A DNA stretch of 64,000 nucleotides from Acanthopleura granulata (taxonomy: Eukaryota > Mollusca > Polyplacophora > Chitonida > Chitonidae), in assembly GCA_016165875.1 (NCBI GenBank), contig JABBOT010000012.1:7967534-8031533 (forward strand), in the 5' to 3' direction. Both the position numbers and the translations under genes were made by a program. A model generated the notes under the pieces. The model was not told the origin of the DNA. It worked only from the letters and a program-made list of their open reading frames with translations, and did no database searches. This document shows, piece after piece, positions 1 to 15,000 of this stretch. The stretch's first letter is position 1, and each line of letters opens with the position of its first letter.

Positions 1-3000
1 GCAAACGAAAGTCTTTCATTGGTACTCCCTATTGGTAAGTATGTTTTCATCTTATGTTTGGTATGAACTTTCATTTTCATTCGTAATCAGATCAGAATAG
101 TAAGAAATACTGAATCAGGCTAAGATGCAGGATGATCAGTGGAGGTCAGCACAGGAAACTTTCACAAGAAACGAGGCGTTTTTTTTTTGTGTATAAAGGA
201 TGCCCAGTACAGACTTGTCGTAGGACACACACTTCAACTTTACTAAAAGGGGAAGCTTTGTCTCAAAAGTGGTTGAAATGCTAATCTTTAAATTGCGGTC
301 TGTATTAAATACATGTAAATGGAATAAAAAGAGCAGTATATGTATTGGACCGAACATAATTTGAATCCCGATCTGTGTAAAAATATGTCCACTGAACTGA
401 ACTACATTATTTCCAGTGTATTGTATTATTAGAGGGTTCCAGGGAAGAGCAAATGTGTTTGACTGAACCCTTGATAAATAAAGTTATTTGTATTATTTCT
501 GCCTTTGTGATGATGAAGATTTGTAGGCAAATTGGCACTGTAGAACAAATTAGCATTCTTACTTGGGCCCTAGTTGCCATTGTGTAGGAAAAGGTACAGT
601 ATTGCCACCAGTTGGCCTGCCGCACAAGGTGATGTTGCATTAGGCCATCCTTAAAAATATGTTTGATAGGAATAACCTGATTGACCCTTCAAAAAAGGGT
701 TTGCTAAAAGTTTTTATTGGTATACAAAATTTTATTTTTATCTCCATGTTAATTTCTTTAAAACCCCTGTCTTTTTCAAGACCCACAATGAAAAAAAGGG
801 AACAACCTACTGATCGACCCCATTTTTGTAGCTCTACTGGTCAGAGACCAGAAGAGGTTATGTATAAGCAAGTTGTCCAGGATCCATCCGTCTATCTGGA
901 GTCTGTTAACTTTTCATTCAGAATGCTACCCCTCCTGCAATTTTTGTTCAATTTCAGTAAAACATAAAAGAATTTCAAGACACATAGTTCGAAGTATCGA
1001 TTTTCGATTTTGATGATTGGTTGTTGGTTTGTCTGTGTGTTTATCTAGTATATGTTAACATTTTCAAAATGTAACTTCTCCTACAGTTTTTGTTCAATTT
1101 CAGTGAAACGTTATTCAAGTGTAGACTACATCGAGATACAGAATTCAAAGTATCGATTTTCCATTTCAGTGCTTCGTTGTCCATCTGTCTGTCTGTTTAT
1201 CAAGTGTATGTTAACATACATGTATCTTTGAACATGCTACTCCTCCTACAGTTTTTGACTGATTTCAACAAAACTTGGTTTAAGTGTAGACTACATCGAG
1301 GTACATGAATTGTAGTATCAGTTTTCTATTCTGATTATCGGTTGTCTGTCTGTCTGTTAATCCAGCATATGTTAACATTTCTTTCAAAATGCTACCAGTT
1401 ACTGTTACCATTTTTTGCCAGTTTCAACAAAACTTGGTACAAGTGAATCAAGATACCTATTTCGTGGTATTGATTTTCAGTTTTGATTGTCCATTGTCCG
1501 TTATACATACATAATTTTGTAATTGTATTTGGTGATAATTTTTTCCCAAACAGTAGAGCTACTGTCTCATCAGAGACTCTGGTTCTCTTAGGGTCAGGTT
1601 ATGCCCAATAACCTGATTAATAACAATTTATTAAGGATGGTCTTAGTATGAGCCAGATATAACTTGCTGTTAAGGTGTTTTGGTTTCTGTTGTCAGGATG
1701 GCCCCTGAGGTTGCCGCAGTGGAGAGGAAGGGAGGTTACAACCAGCAATGTGATATTTGGGCTGTTGGCATCACAGCCATAGAGTTTGCTGAGCTACAAC
1801 CTCCCATGTTTGATCTACATCCTATGAGGTACCATCTCCATTCTATTCATGATGGACATGTTGCACACTTGTAGCTGTTTTGCCACGTTAGTAGACATCA
1901 TTTTCACATTGAGCCATGCTGTTGGACTGTGATCTGACTTTGGATAAAATAGAATGTGTATGATATTATCTACTGTTTATATATTTGAAAATTTGTTAAA
2001 ATTATTCTTGAACCTTGTGGGTCACTTCTGCCTCACAGCGCAGTGGTGGGCATTTGTGATGAATGTATTTAATTTTTCATTCGTTCTACCTTTTTTATTA
2101 TTTTCTTTTAAATACCATTTTCTTGGTGAATGGTAAAAATGGGCACCATTTACACACTGGGATACATGAGGTATTGGCTCACTACCCTTGGAGGCATACA
2201 TGTAGTAGCAATAAGCCTTCAACAGTGCTTATAAGACTGTGTAGGCAAAATTACATACGTATAGTCTATTATAGATCAGTTGCCATTCATAAATGTGACG
2301 TCCATCTCTTTGTCATGTGTTAAAGTTACATACCAAATGCTGGTGGTTTACTTCAGACAACCCATGCTATAAGTGAAATATTCTTGGGTACAGTGGTAGG
2401 TACATCAAGTAAAAGAAGAACATTTTGCTGCTGATTGTGACGCGAATCCTGCACACAGTTTCATGTTAATAGGACTTCCGTAAGAATCTTCATTTATCAG
2501 GTGCATCCTCTGTGGTGATGCCATTAGACATATACTTGGTATTTAAATGTAATGTGATAAAATACCATGAGACTATTTTTTTCAGGGCTCTGTTTATCAT
2601 GTCAAAAAGTGGCTTCAAGCCTCCACAGTTGAAGGACAGAAACAAATGGTGAGCGCTCGTGGCATTTGTTGTATTTGATATTTCATTTGTACAGATTTGA
2701 CTGCTGGAGATTAATCAGGCATGGCAGTTTTCTTCCAGTTGGCTGATTTCAGTTTTTTTGTTTCAAATTTGGAAAACAAAAGGACAACTGATTTTGTGAG
2801 AACAGGTGAATGCCTATGTAATTTGGAGGTGGGGTATGTTATTTTCACATTTTCTTGGCAAACTTCAGACTGTCTTCTGACCATGAATTCACATGCCTTA
2901 GATTTAATCGCTCATACTTACACCTAATTTCCTCCTTTGGAGCGGATGTTGGCCAAGTGGATATATATGTGCTTGCCTCTCAGTTGCTTGGACATAAGAT

Positions 3001-6000
3001 GTGTGGATGTAAAACCCAGCCTTTGACAGGGAATTTGTGAATCATTTTGCCAGTTTATGGAGCCTTAGAGACAGTGAGTGGTTGATGACGCAGGTGTGGT
3101 CTAACATTTGTTGAAGAGGACTTGCCGTCCTCCAACTGAATATGTTATATATAAAAGGATGCCCTTTCTAAAATGCAACTATGATTATTTTCTATGGAGA
3201 ACATATGGAACTTATGCATGTAGTTCTTATTTGACTCACAACATTTTAAATTTGATTATACTTTCGTTTCCAGGTCTGCAGAGTTTCAAAATTTTGTCAA
3301 AGTAGCTTTAACCAAAAATCCAAAGAAGAGACCAACAGCTGAACGGTTACAGGAGGTGAGCAATGTTTTGTGCTTTTAATTTGGTAATACGAATGTTTCG
3401 AGAGATGATGTTACAACAACAGGGTAATGTGCAACATTGTGGTTTACAGTACATTATGGTCAGTGTGCAAATTTTTTACGGGCCTGGTATATGGAGCGTA
3501 AAAAACTAATTAAATAGGATTGATCTTCTGAATTGTGTTGTTTGGTGTGTTTTGGTCTCGTATATTGCCAAAATACACTTACTGATATTTTGTTGGTGCA
3601 TGCACTTTTATCTCAACCAGAATACTGCCATTTTAATAGCTAGGCAAGTGGCCCTTTTATGCAATAAAGTAGCGACATCATTTTGCACAGGAGTGTCAGT
3701 GTATTGTAGTAATGACATAACCCAAAAACTGTGTATTGTTTCAAATCCTTTTGCTATTTATGTACACAGTTACAGGAAGATTTTGTAATTAGGGCAAACC
3801 ATATTTTCTTGCAGCCAAAATACTGGTCATTGGAATCTGAATATGCATGTATGATGTAAGAGTGGTATCACAACAGTATAGGTGTGTTTTGGTGTCACTA
3901 TGGGTGATTTTTTAACCATAATAGATGATTTTGCAAGTTCTAGTCACAATTGCTCTAATATTGTGCTTTAGCATCCATTCTTCCATGGACCATTGGGTCG
4001 TCATTTAACAAAGGAGTTGTTGGAGAAAGCGTACAACCCTGTAGAAGTCCAGTATCCAGAGCCTGGAGAGAATGAAGAGGAAGGCGTAAGTTTATTGTTC
4101 CTGTACACTGCATGTTAAAACTTTATTCTGTGTGAAAATATCTGCCATTACATGTGAATATATTTATTTATGTATTTATATATTTTTTAAGTCTTGTAAC
4201 ATTAATGTAAGTTGGTGATTCAATAAATCTGAGTGACAAATTTCACTTGAAGTTGTGATACGATGTAGTCTTTGGTACATCACTTGACCTTCACAGATGA
4301 TCATTATTGCCTCCTTGTAACCAATCACAAGTGCAGCCCTTTATTATAATATCGTGCATTAGATGAACCACCCCCCTGCTCACCAATCCATAATTAATGG
4401 AATCCTGTGTTACAGGAATTGTTACCCAGAAAATGATGGAACATTTGTGTGTCACAAAGTTTTTAAACTTCTCCCATTAGTAGAATGAAGCTCAGATTTG
4501 CGATAAGATTGATAAGACTTGATTATCTGTGTTGTTACAGTTGTTACAAGATGTCCCAAGAAGGATCTCCTCAAAGCGGTCTGCCCAACACAAAGAGAGG
4601 TCCAAGTCAGAAATTAACAGTAGGTTTCCAAATAAAATAATGATCACTCTGCCACACTGGCTGTAATTTCAAGATTTAGACTGGTTAAAAAACAAACACT
4701 GATTTCATTGCATGTACCTGTTTTGTTGCATTTAGAGTCATTAATTCACATTTTATTACAAATCATATTGTTTATCAACATAAGGGTTTGAATGAGTGGC
4801 CAGTATACTAGTATATCATTAGACATAGGGCTTTGTTTTGCTTAGAGTTCTTGGTTCTTAAATATATTTACTTAGTATGTCTCTATGTGCTGATTTGGAT
4901 AATGCATTGGTCATTGTTACAGTGGAAAGTGTGAACTTTAACCCCCCTCTCAGTGATGAGGTGAGTAGATGTTCAGCTTGTCATATCTTAACTTTGCTGT
5001 TGTTGTTTACTAGTGTTAACTTGACTATCAAAACCATCTACCATTGCCCATGGCGTTATTATATTCAGACAGGAACGTGCATTAGCTTATGTGCCTGTCA
5101 TTATCAGTTTAGAAATTGTTTCTCCCATTCTAGGTATTTCAAAGTTTGGAAATATTTTTGTAAGCAAATATTTAATAATCTGAATAAAATGAGAATAAAA
5201 TCAGTATTTCTGCTACCAATCTGCATGAACATTGTGCAGTGTTGTATTTAAAGTTTGATTTGAAACACTAAAAACGACAACCATTACGCGTTTGAAAACA
5301 GTCTAGTGATCATCAAAGACTTTATTGCTGTGTATTTGTATTGCACACATGGTGTTGCACAAAAGGATAAACTTACTGTTAAATAACCATTTCAGATCTC
5401 TTAAATAAGTACACGTATAAAACTTGGAGGGGGGTGGGATTAAATTATAATGAAGATTAAATATATAGCACACTTATTGTGTCTATGCAGGGGTCAGGAG
5501 CTTATGAATTAGCTCAGGCCTGGGGTCTGACCGGAGATGATGAAAAACAGGTGAGTGCTACAAATACCTTTCTTGTAAAATAGCACATGTGGACACCTTT
5601 TTGATATCTGTTTAATATTGAAATTTAAAATGCATTTTCCTCATGCTGTGTTGCTGGTTTGATAATTGAATTTATGTCTGGCAAATGAATGTTGTTTTCT
5701 TTTAATATACCTTTAGTCCATTACTTCTTCTCTTATGTTGACTTCTTATCTTAGGATTTAGTATTTTTCAGAAACATTTTACCCATTATCCTCTCAAGAG
5801 AAATAAATTATTGCTTGTTTGCTTTTTCAAAATGAATTTTTTTATAAGAATAGGTTGGCTTTGATTCTGTCACGCTATGACAAAAAAATTCTCTCTTTCG
5901 ATACTTTGTTATTTGGAGATCTTGTAGGCAGTAAAAGTCGTGCATAAATTCCTACACATTCATTTATGTATATAAATTTCTGATATTGAAATGTCACATC

Positions 6001-9000
6001 AACAAAGTGATGACTCTTTGTGCTGGGAAAGCAGCAATATTCATAGCATACGATGGCTGATTCAAAATGTTTATCCTGTTATAACCAGTATGAACAAAGG
6101 TGATGGCTGTCCGAAAACTATGTTGTTTTCTTCAGAGACTTTAGATTACTTTAAGAGAAAGTTAAAAGAAAGTCTGATTTCATCCAAACTGATAAACTGA
6201 CATTTTGGAGCATTAGTGTGTTATTAAGGAATGTCAGGGTTGTCGCAGCTAGACTGTTCTGTATTGTACAGTGGCATATGAACTTTTTTTTGAAGCTGTG
6301 TGGTGATGCATAAATGAAGTATTGTATTATTATCAAATTGTCTCGGCTTTCTTCCTCACAGGAAGAGCAATATAATGGCACAGAGGATTCTGTCTCCAAA
6401 AAGTAAGTGAATTCGTTTTTTAATTTTGTGGGATGAAGTAAAAACAGCCATATTCCTGTCAGCATTAGACTTTTAATACACATTATTTCATCTGGACATA
6501 AGGGAGCACATAGATCACATTAAAATTTGTCTCAAGACAAACCATGGACTCCATTTTGCTGTCATCAGTGTAGCACCATGGTTCAGGAACCATAAGGTTA
6601 GATAAGTTTCACCAGTCACTGGAAAGGGAGGTAAATCTACACTACTGCTGGGGAACCAGTGATACTTTCTGTTTTAGTTCAAATGTCATAACAGTATAAA
6701 ACATGAGCAAAAAGTCAGTCTTGGCTGGTTGGTTTATATGTGCACCAGAAATGGGCTTAGCAAAAGGTGCTGGCATAAAATGTTTTGAATACAACAACAA
6801 CATACACATACATGTGAAACCTGTTAATGGCTTTCCACCAGATGACTTGTACACAAAACTCTTCTTCTTCCACTTGCCATTGTTTAGGTGCAAAGTCTGG
6901 GCCATATTCCACTAAGGAATTGTAGGATAAGTAACTACCATGATGGTACGTGCTTAATATTTGATTACCATGGCTAGGTAAATGACCCAAAATTTTGCAC
7001 AAACCATATTTCATGTAGGTTATCATCCTATTTTCCATACAAACCTCAAAATACCATTCTAAACCTATAAAAATCTGAGAATTAGTCAACTTGGCCTATG
7101 ATCTCTTTTTGGAAGGGGCCCAGGAAGGCATCTTAGCGGTTGTCAAGAAGCAAGTTCCAATCAAAATTGAGAGGTGATAGAGCCATGCCGGTGTTGTATC
7201 CAAAACATTTTGCCTGTTACGTTAATGAAGTACTGTTTGCTAGATGCCAGTAATCCGCAATGATTGCTGTCATACACCTCTGATAATTACCTCCCTTTTC
7301 ACAAGCTAGCTATAAATACATTAACCTTGAATGAATGCAAGTCATCCCTTAACCATGGCACCAAATCATTGCAGGCCAGCATACACATGGATGTAACAAT
7401 AACCTGGGAACGTAAATAATTCTGCATTGGTTTACTGTTTCTGAAGAATTACATGCAGCCCCTGTAGAATTCTTGCTGAACCACAGATCAGTTTTATTTA
7501 ACTCATACCTGTTGGTAATTTAAATGTGCACATAATTTGTCCTAGTGCACACTTTTTTTAAACTCATGTTATGTTTACAAACTAAAAGTTGATGTTGTGT
7601 GTAAAATATTCAGGATGTCTAACAAGGCTTCTCCATGATATGGCCAACTGCTGTATTGCCGAAATGGCATAAAGTCATAATCATTCATTCTAACAGGACT
7701 AGCTTTCACATGAAATACATAGATGCACTTGAGTTTACATTCAGTCTATTCTCTACCCTCAGCAAACCCGGGTGGGCTCTATAGATTGTTAGATGCTTGA
7801 TTAATTTGTAACTTTATATAAATGATGTTAAGACAAGATAAATTAATTATAACATTTTAAAAGAGCAACTATGCTTTATTGTGTTAGTCATTGTAACACC
7901 TGTAAATCTCAACCCTCAAAGACAGATTAATAAAAAGCACACTGTAGAGTGAAAATTTTCCCTGGCAGAAAGTGAAACTACTTGTACATTTTCATATCCT
8001 TCATACAGCCTGACTCGCCACAATATCTTCAGCTTCACAATTACACGGTCTTACACGTCCTTTTCATTTGTAGTTCCTCATAAAATGTGTGTATGACTAA
8101 TAACTGCCATGGGCAGTCGTGGGTGTGCTGGCATTTTGTCTGAGAATGTACGTCATTGTGTAAGAAAGAGTTGTGGCTAACAGCATGCTGAAGTGTTGGT
8201 ATATATGGGATGGTTGACGCTTCTTTAAGTCGGCATTTCCAGATGTGACAAAAACAAAAAAAAAAAAGAGAAGGAAAGGATGGGTAATTACTAGCTGCCA
8301 AGGCTCTATATTCAGGTAATTTGTTTCATCATCTCTTTGTGCATTATCATACCACACAGATTAGCACGAGTTCCTCAAGCAATACCCTATTACGATCACA
8401 GCATATGTGCAGTGTAGTCACCAAACATATAAAGCAATGCGTTACTGGGGTTGTCACCCTTGGTTGCTGCTGTTTAGAATCAAGAGGGAATTGTCTGATT
8501 TGGCCATTTGTTAGTGTCACGTTACTTACATCAAATGATGACTTAAGGTAGGGGGTAAAAGGACAGGATAAGGTACAGACTTACAAGGCGGGTGCACTCT
8601 TACCATAAAGTTCAAAGGGAAACTTAGATGCATATAAAAATACCCTAAATTCCCCAGAAATTTGACCCGAGATACAGTGCATGTTTTGGCACATGAAGCG
8701 AATGCTACATGTACCTGATCTAGACATGTAATTTTACTATTTTGTTGAAGTTCATTCGTAATTTCCTATTTAAATTGTTCGTTAGACCCTTCTGAATCTA
8801 TGAACTTTGTTAGTTTTTAAGTTGCTAAAGTTACACGATACTTTAGTGGTCAGATTTGTTGAGAATTCATGGTATATATATAACCTAGACAGTAGGAACT
8901 GAACAGGTCTTAAAGCAGATGCACATGTATGTCAGTGTGTCTAGTTACTGTTACTAATGGGGATATCATTGTTTATTTGTTCATGCTTGAGTGCTGTGTC

Positions 9001-12000
9001 CTTGCCACCTTCATTTCCATTATGTTGTATTTTTCTCATTTGCTTCTGTTGTTGTTGTCTCTTTTCATACTGGTACTGGGCTGTGTGTGTCATGTTTTCA
9101 TTTCATGAAAATTTCAAATGTGAGAAAGAAACTACATTTGTATAGCTTTTTTGTCATCACCTTTTTTTTGTGAAAAAGGATCTGACTTTTTGATGAAGTA
9201 AACTGGGTGGTTATTTTACCCTTTTCTGTGCCACACAGGACCTTGTTAGAATCTGTTAACGAGGAATTACAACACAGGTATGGAAATCACTTGTATTTAA
9301 CACCTGGTTGTCTTGGTAACCACATAACCCAAGGGAAGGAGAGTAGAAAATTTTAGATTTAAATAAAACAGAAGTTGCAAAGCACATGGATATGTACAGC
9401 ATCTGCTTTATAGTTTAAATAATTACTGAGTGCAGTAAATAAATTAAGTATTATCTACTTTGATGTATTCCAATTCTAGTACTTAATCATTTGTATTACA
9501 CTTAAGAAGAAATATCCTTATATCTGAAAGGGAAACTGCCCAAAAGGTCCCTGCTCTGGCAAATTTCTGGCAGGTTTGGGGGATTTCTTTTTGAATCAGA
9601 ATGGTGATTATGCTGCCTGCTTATTTTACTTTATTCTTTCCATTTAGTGTGTGTATTGTTATATATTTGGCTTCAGAATATGTTTGTGCTTGGCTTACAT
9701 CACTGTAGGTGTGTTCATGCATCAGTAAATTATCTGTGTGTGTTGCTTACATCTTATGTATTGAGTGGCCTCTGCTGTTATTAGGTGCTGTGATTTTTGT
9801 TGTTGTTTTTGTAAACAATTCTTAACATTTGGTGCATTTGGTACAAACATCTAGGCATTTTATTGGCATTTGTACCATTGATTTCATTACATGAGTGCAT
9901 GTTGGTATTCATATGACCTCCAGCATTGCAGTTTTGTTGGTGTTTTTATTACTCACCAGCCCCTTAGGGCTGGAGAGTACATGTACATGTATTGTCAAGA
10001 CTGTGTGCGTCTGTCTGTTTGTCCGTTTTCGCCTCTTCGACTGCCTTTTTCCTGCATCCATTCAAAGGAAAATCATGAACTTGTGCTTAGCTGATGATAG
10101 GGACTCATACATCTTCTTGTCTTTTCAAATCCAAACTTACATGAATGTGCACATTAATCTGTGTGGTTTTTTCACCTGTTGTGCATATAACAGCCACACA
10201 TGTTGAAAGCAGTCATGAAATTTTGCTAACATGCTAATATTATCTAAAGCTGCATGGGCTGAGAATTGCTGCAGTTCTGCTTCTGTTTTTTTATTGTAAA
10301 TTCACTTTATATAACTTGTAATTTCACTGATACACCTTGTGTCATCAATGATAATTACTGAAAAATATAACACCACTTGTATGTTTTCCTGCCATTACTG
10401 TTAAAGCTATAGATGTGCGCTTTTTGCTTGTGATTGTGGCAAACCCTAAAGTTCTTTTTCAAGAATGCTCTGTTGAAAAATAGCACAGCTGCATGAATTG
10501 AAAATTATTTTTGTGATGTGTTGGGATTAAATATTTTAAACCAGTGTTAATTTAACATTTAGCAAGATGTGTTACATAGTTTATGTGAATGGTAGCATGT
10601 CACATCATTCCAGTCTTGAGGCATTTTCAGATTTTGCAAAGTTCAAATTTGTCAGGGTTAATTTTCTTGACTTGGATTTGTATCTGTAGTGTACGTTACA
10701 GTGTTTATTGTGTTGGAGGTCTCTGGCTTGTACAATATATTTGTGTGACACCAGGCAGTGCTGCTGGTTCATTTTTATACCTGCTCAAACAGCTGACAAA
10801 TGGCCACAGGCAGCGTGCCCAGTTTCCTTCCACCATAATCTTTGCCACGGTCATTTAAGTGAAATATTCTTGTTTATAGCATAAATTAGCACCAAGCAAA
10901 TAAATAAATAAGTAACAAATGGGATTTGATGCTGATTTGAGATATAGCTTGACAAGTAGAATATCTTGTATTGTATAATTAATGACATGCAAAGTCCCGG
11001 TTCGCATAAATTCATTGTTAAGATTATGCCTGTGTTGAAGACTTGCGTTTGAGTCAAGGTCTATGAAAATTTCTGTGTACAAGTTCATGATGGGTACTAA
11101 TAACACTGGCTTACATACTAACATGAGACATTTGGAGAGAACAAACTTTTGAAATAATGGTAATGTATTAAAACTATTTGATTTTATTTTGCCCTGAAGA
11201 ATGGAAACTGAATTCTTTGTTGATTCGTTTGATTATATATATTTTTTTTGGAAATTTTAAGGAAAGTCAACTGAAAACATGTATAAAGCAGCTTTAGGAA
11301 TTTGTGACATTGCATGCTTGTGTGAAATTTGTTCTCCTGAAATGTTTTGGGTTGAGGTGACCTGCGGCTCCCCATCCTTGTTCCTGCATGTCTTGGTCAT
11401 GGGCCTGGGTTGTGTTGGAGGTGGCAATCAGTGCTTTGTAGTAGTGTTTACACACACAGTGTACAACATGTCAGCGTATTGTAGATTAACAGTAAATATC
11501 TGGAGCCCACACAGTGTGCCATTGTGTGGAGAGGATGTGCGTATAGCTTGTACATATACATACTTACAAGTGCATAGTTGTGATGCATAAAATGCCTGAT
11601 GCTACGTGTACATGTAGTTCCGCCAATGACCACCTTGCATCACGGAGAAACAATGCAACTTTCCACAATAATGCATTTTGATGCTCTGTGGAGAGATCTG
11701 CTGATTATAACTTTGTAGAATTTGAAATATTGAGATGGTCAAGATGCGTTTCACTGCGTTATTTTGCTTATTTGTGGTAAACAGTCATGTAATGTCATAT
11801 TTCACTGTTACACCATAGTCAGTTCATTTAACTGTCGCATGTTTTATGGTGATTGACAGTGATCTTGAATTATTTCAGTTGTTCAGCTTTTCTTTTACAG
11901 TTGAATTTTAAAAGCAAATTTTGCTTTCAAGAAAATGCTGAAGACAAAAATGCATTATTTCCAACTAAACTCAGCAAAACCTTCACAAAGAAGTTATTAT

Positions 12001-15000
12001 GATCCCATGTTCTAACCAGAATGGTTGAAGCAGGATGTTTATATTTAATTTGTACGCTGTGAAATGTTACATGTAGTTGTGTTCAGTATATGGGTTTGTG
12101 AGTTTTTGGTTCAGTATAAATATCTCTTTATTTATTTGTACCTTAGTGAGTGGTTTGGTTTTATCTTAATTATTTTTCTTATTTTATATGTTGTTTGTTT
12201 GTTTCTTTGTTCCTTCCCAGGGGTAGAGCTAGTCTAATTATCGAGCAGGCAGGAGACAACCGGCACCATGTGTAAGCAGCTGCATGTGCTCTCTGTGCAT
12301 GGCTCTCTTGGATGCATGAGCCTTTTGGGCTCCTGCAGTGATATACCTCAATAAACTCAGCTCAACTAGCCTCTTTATCTGAAACAGAACCTTGTTTTGG
12401 CCCATCGGCTGGTCGTCCAATCAAATCCTTGCCCTCGTCTTTTGGGAGTGGTCAGTTCAACACTGAGAAGCTATTTGAACTCAGAAAGTTGAGCCATATG
12501 ATCAGCTGGACTGAGTCCCTGAAGACCCCACTTATTATTGTACTGATTCATACATGTAAATAGTCGATGAATCCTTTCATTTCTCTTGCAAGTGACCCAA
12601 ACAGTCAGATGAATTTTAAGGCCTTAGTTGATCTGATCATATCTCTCAGATTTCTGAGTTGAATTAGCACTACAGGAAAACTCAGATTTTTAAGTGTGTT
12701 GACCCAAATCTTTCTCCCTAAAAAGGACAGTTTAGAGACAAATAATGCATGGTGAAATTTTGTATTTTTTTAATTTTGTATGGTGAGACTTACATTTTTC
12801 AAATAGGATATCATCTTACCTTCCAAACAAACAAACCTCAAAACAGCTTTCTAAAATCATTCAAACTTGCAGAATCAGGAGAAATAGCAGCATAGTCATG
12901 GATGAAGTTTTAGGTCATCAAGCAGTGATTCTGATTGGTACCAAGTATTGACCTTCCCAACCAGTGAGGGGTCATCAGATAGGCCCGAAGTTATTCCGAC
13001 TTCACACGAAAGAGACAAGCTACTTGATCTGATTTTATTGAGATTGATAAAGTAAGAAGCTACAGAATGAGACATACATGTGTCCAGATCATTTTGTCTA
13101 TGAGCACAGGGCAATATGATTTATGTTTATATTTATAGATTTATTTATATTTTTGTTTGAGGTGATAAGTTTTCGCAATGTCTCCTCCACACATTCATTG
13201 AAGCAGTGATGGGTGTATAACCATCTGTTGTTGGTGTTGCTACACTTCTGATAATGTACTTAGTGTAGCCATAAAAAATATTTTTCAGCTATGCCTGATT
13301 GAATTGTGTCCAGTAAGTTATGTAGATTATCTCACTGCTGAGTCCATCCCAAGGGAATACCTGTACAAAGTAACTATTTTCTGGAGTCATCCTGATCTTC
13401 AACATATTGACATGTGATAGGCTGTACACTTACTATGAATTGAACTCGGTGCCTTTGGCCGCTTCTGTGTTCTTAGGAAATAATATTGGTTTCATGCTTT
13501 GTTGCCAGGCCATTATAAAAAATGTGTTTGTTGGGGAAACCCATGTAATCAACCCTCCAGAAATAGTTTGCCTTTTTTAGAGCTGTAGAGCTTTTGTAGG
13601 AATTCCTATTCTACTTTTGTTTAAAATCCCTGTCTTTTTGGCAGCCAAAATTTCCCATCTTTTTCTGATAGGAATTGGTTATCCCCAACAAGGAATTTTT
13701 TTAAGAATGGCCTCACCTGCTGACATTTTTGTCAGTGATAGCATGTACCCTGGCTTATTTCGCAACAACTGCTGGCATCTGACTTACCAAGTTTGATATC
13801 CCTGTTTAAAAAATCTGATGTGGATAATGCAAAGAAAGGTCCCGATTCAAGACATTCATGTGGGCTGCATTCACAGTATTACAGAACAAAATCATAAAAT
13901 CTTGAGAAAGTCTTGCTTCATGAGACATCTGGTTTGGCTGGCATTATTAAATTCTAACATGTGTGAATTCGAGATGCTTGCCTGTTAAGGTAACATTGTC
14001 ATAAGTCCAAAGCTAGATCTGCTCGCTCTCAAGAGTTTACATGCATTGTATAGCCAACTGACCTTACCCTTTAATATATCAGTCTTTTCAGTTAACCTTA
14101 TTCCTACTGAAACATGTGACTGCTGTGCTTTAGCTTTGCTTATTACTGTCCCTTTGACTGCTTGAGTAGATTAAACAAAGTACACATTGCTCTGACCGTC
14201 TCTTGTGTTTGTTCTTCTACACAGGTCCACGTTACCAGTATCTGAAAGGTCAGAGTCAGGAATAGGAAAGGTAAGGTACTAATGCCATGCCTGCTCTGTG
14301 GTGGCAAGTGTCTACTACTGAACACCAGGGTTCTACTTCTAGACTTATATATTAAAATTAATTTTTGTTTTATTTTGTTGTTTTTAAATGTGTGTTGTAG
14401 GCTATATTACATACACATGTATGGGTAAGGTCAAGTTGTAGAACACTTGTTTTATGTGCACCTTGAATATGGTTGTAGTTTTTGTTTTCCACTTTTCTGC
14501 ATTCTGTATGTAATATATTTTACAGTTGTTTGAAAATAATATCCCAGTTCCAAAGCAGGCCAGAACTGTCTTCTGAAGGGACTTGAGATAACGCGATTTT
14601 TCAGCTTATGGATAAACAAGAAGTGAAAATTACCCAAAACATATGTCAGTGTGGTTCAGATTAACAGATGATCTTATTGTTTATCTCCTTGCAATAAGAA
14701 TGTTGAATCTCAAATTGTTCATCAAAAATTTTTCCAAGGTACAGATGGCTATTATATTTAACTGTTCTTTATTCTTAGCAATGGCAAGCCCTGTTATTTG
14801 TCAAATTCATTGTTAGACATGTCAGTGCAGGTACTGGGTGTAAATAACATTCTTTAGTGAATCTGTTTGTTTACACATCCAAATCAGTTCATCTGAGCAG
14901 CAATACTATTGAAGTCCATGAAGGTTAGTGTCAACAGTACCTATGACATCTTTAATTGCCCAGGTGTTGTGTGCGTATTAACCCCAGCTCAGGTGACAGC

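Larger units (their letters stand above)
1..4085 (+). other. MAP4K kinase C-lobe exons (activation segment to alpha-I)
   Basis: Five coding segments. The first (1-34) is cut by the window edge and reads [10 protein letters not shown] plus two bases of the Trp codon, completed at 1697. The joined text [16 protein letters not shown] is the activation-loop end; the Ser in KRKSF aligns with the MAP4K3 activating autophosphorylation site (Ser170 in human, from knowledge of the family). It is followed by the APE motif, [12 protein letters not shown] (helix F, with the conserved Asp and Trp), [17 protein letters not shown] (typical of GCK-I kinases), [12 protein letters not shown] (the conserved Arg of subdomain XI) and HPFF. 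The 3972-4085 segment ends in the acidic run PGENEEEG, the start of the linker. The catalytic HRD/DFG residues are not in the window, so kinase activity cannot be checked here. Confidence 0.93.

Noticed and set aside
659..967. 102-codon open frame, plus strand
   Set aside because: It spans the junction between the MITE and the pearl-like repeat and has no domain; the frame is a by-product of the repeats.
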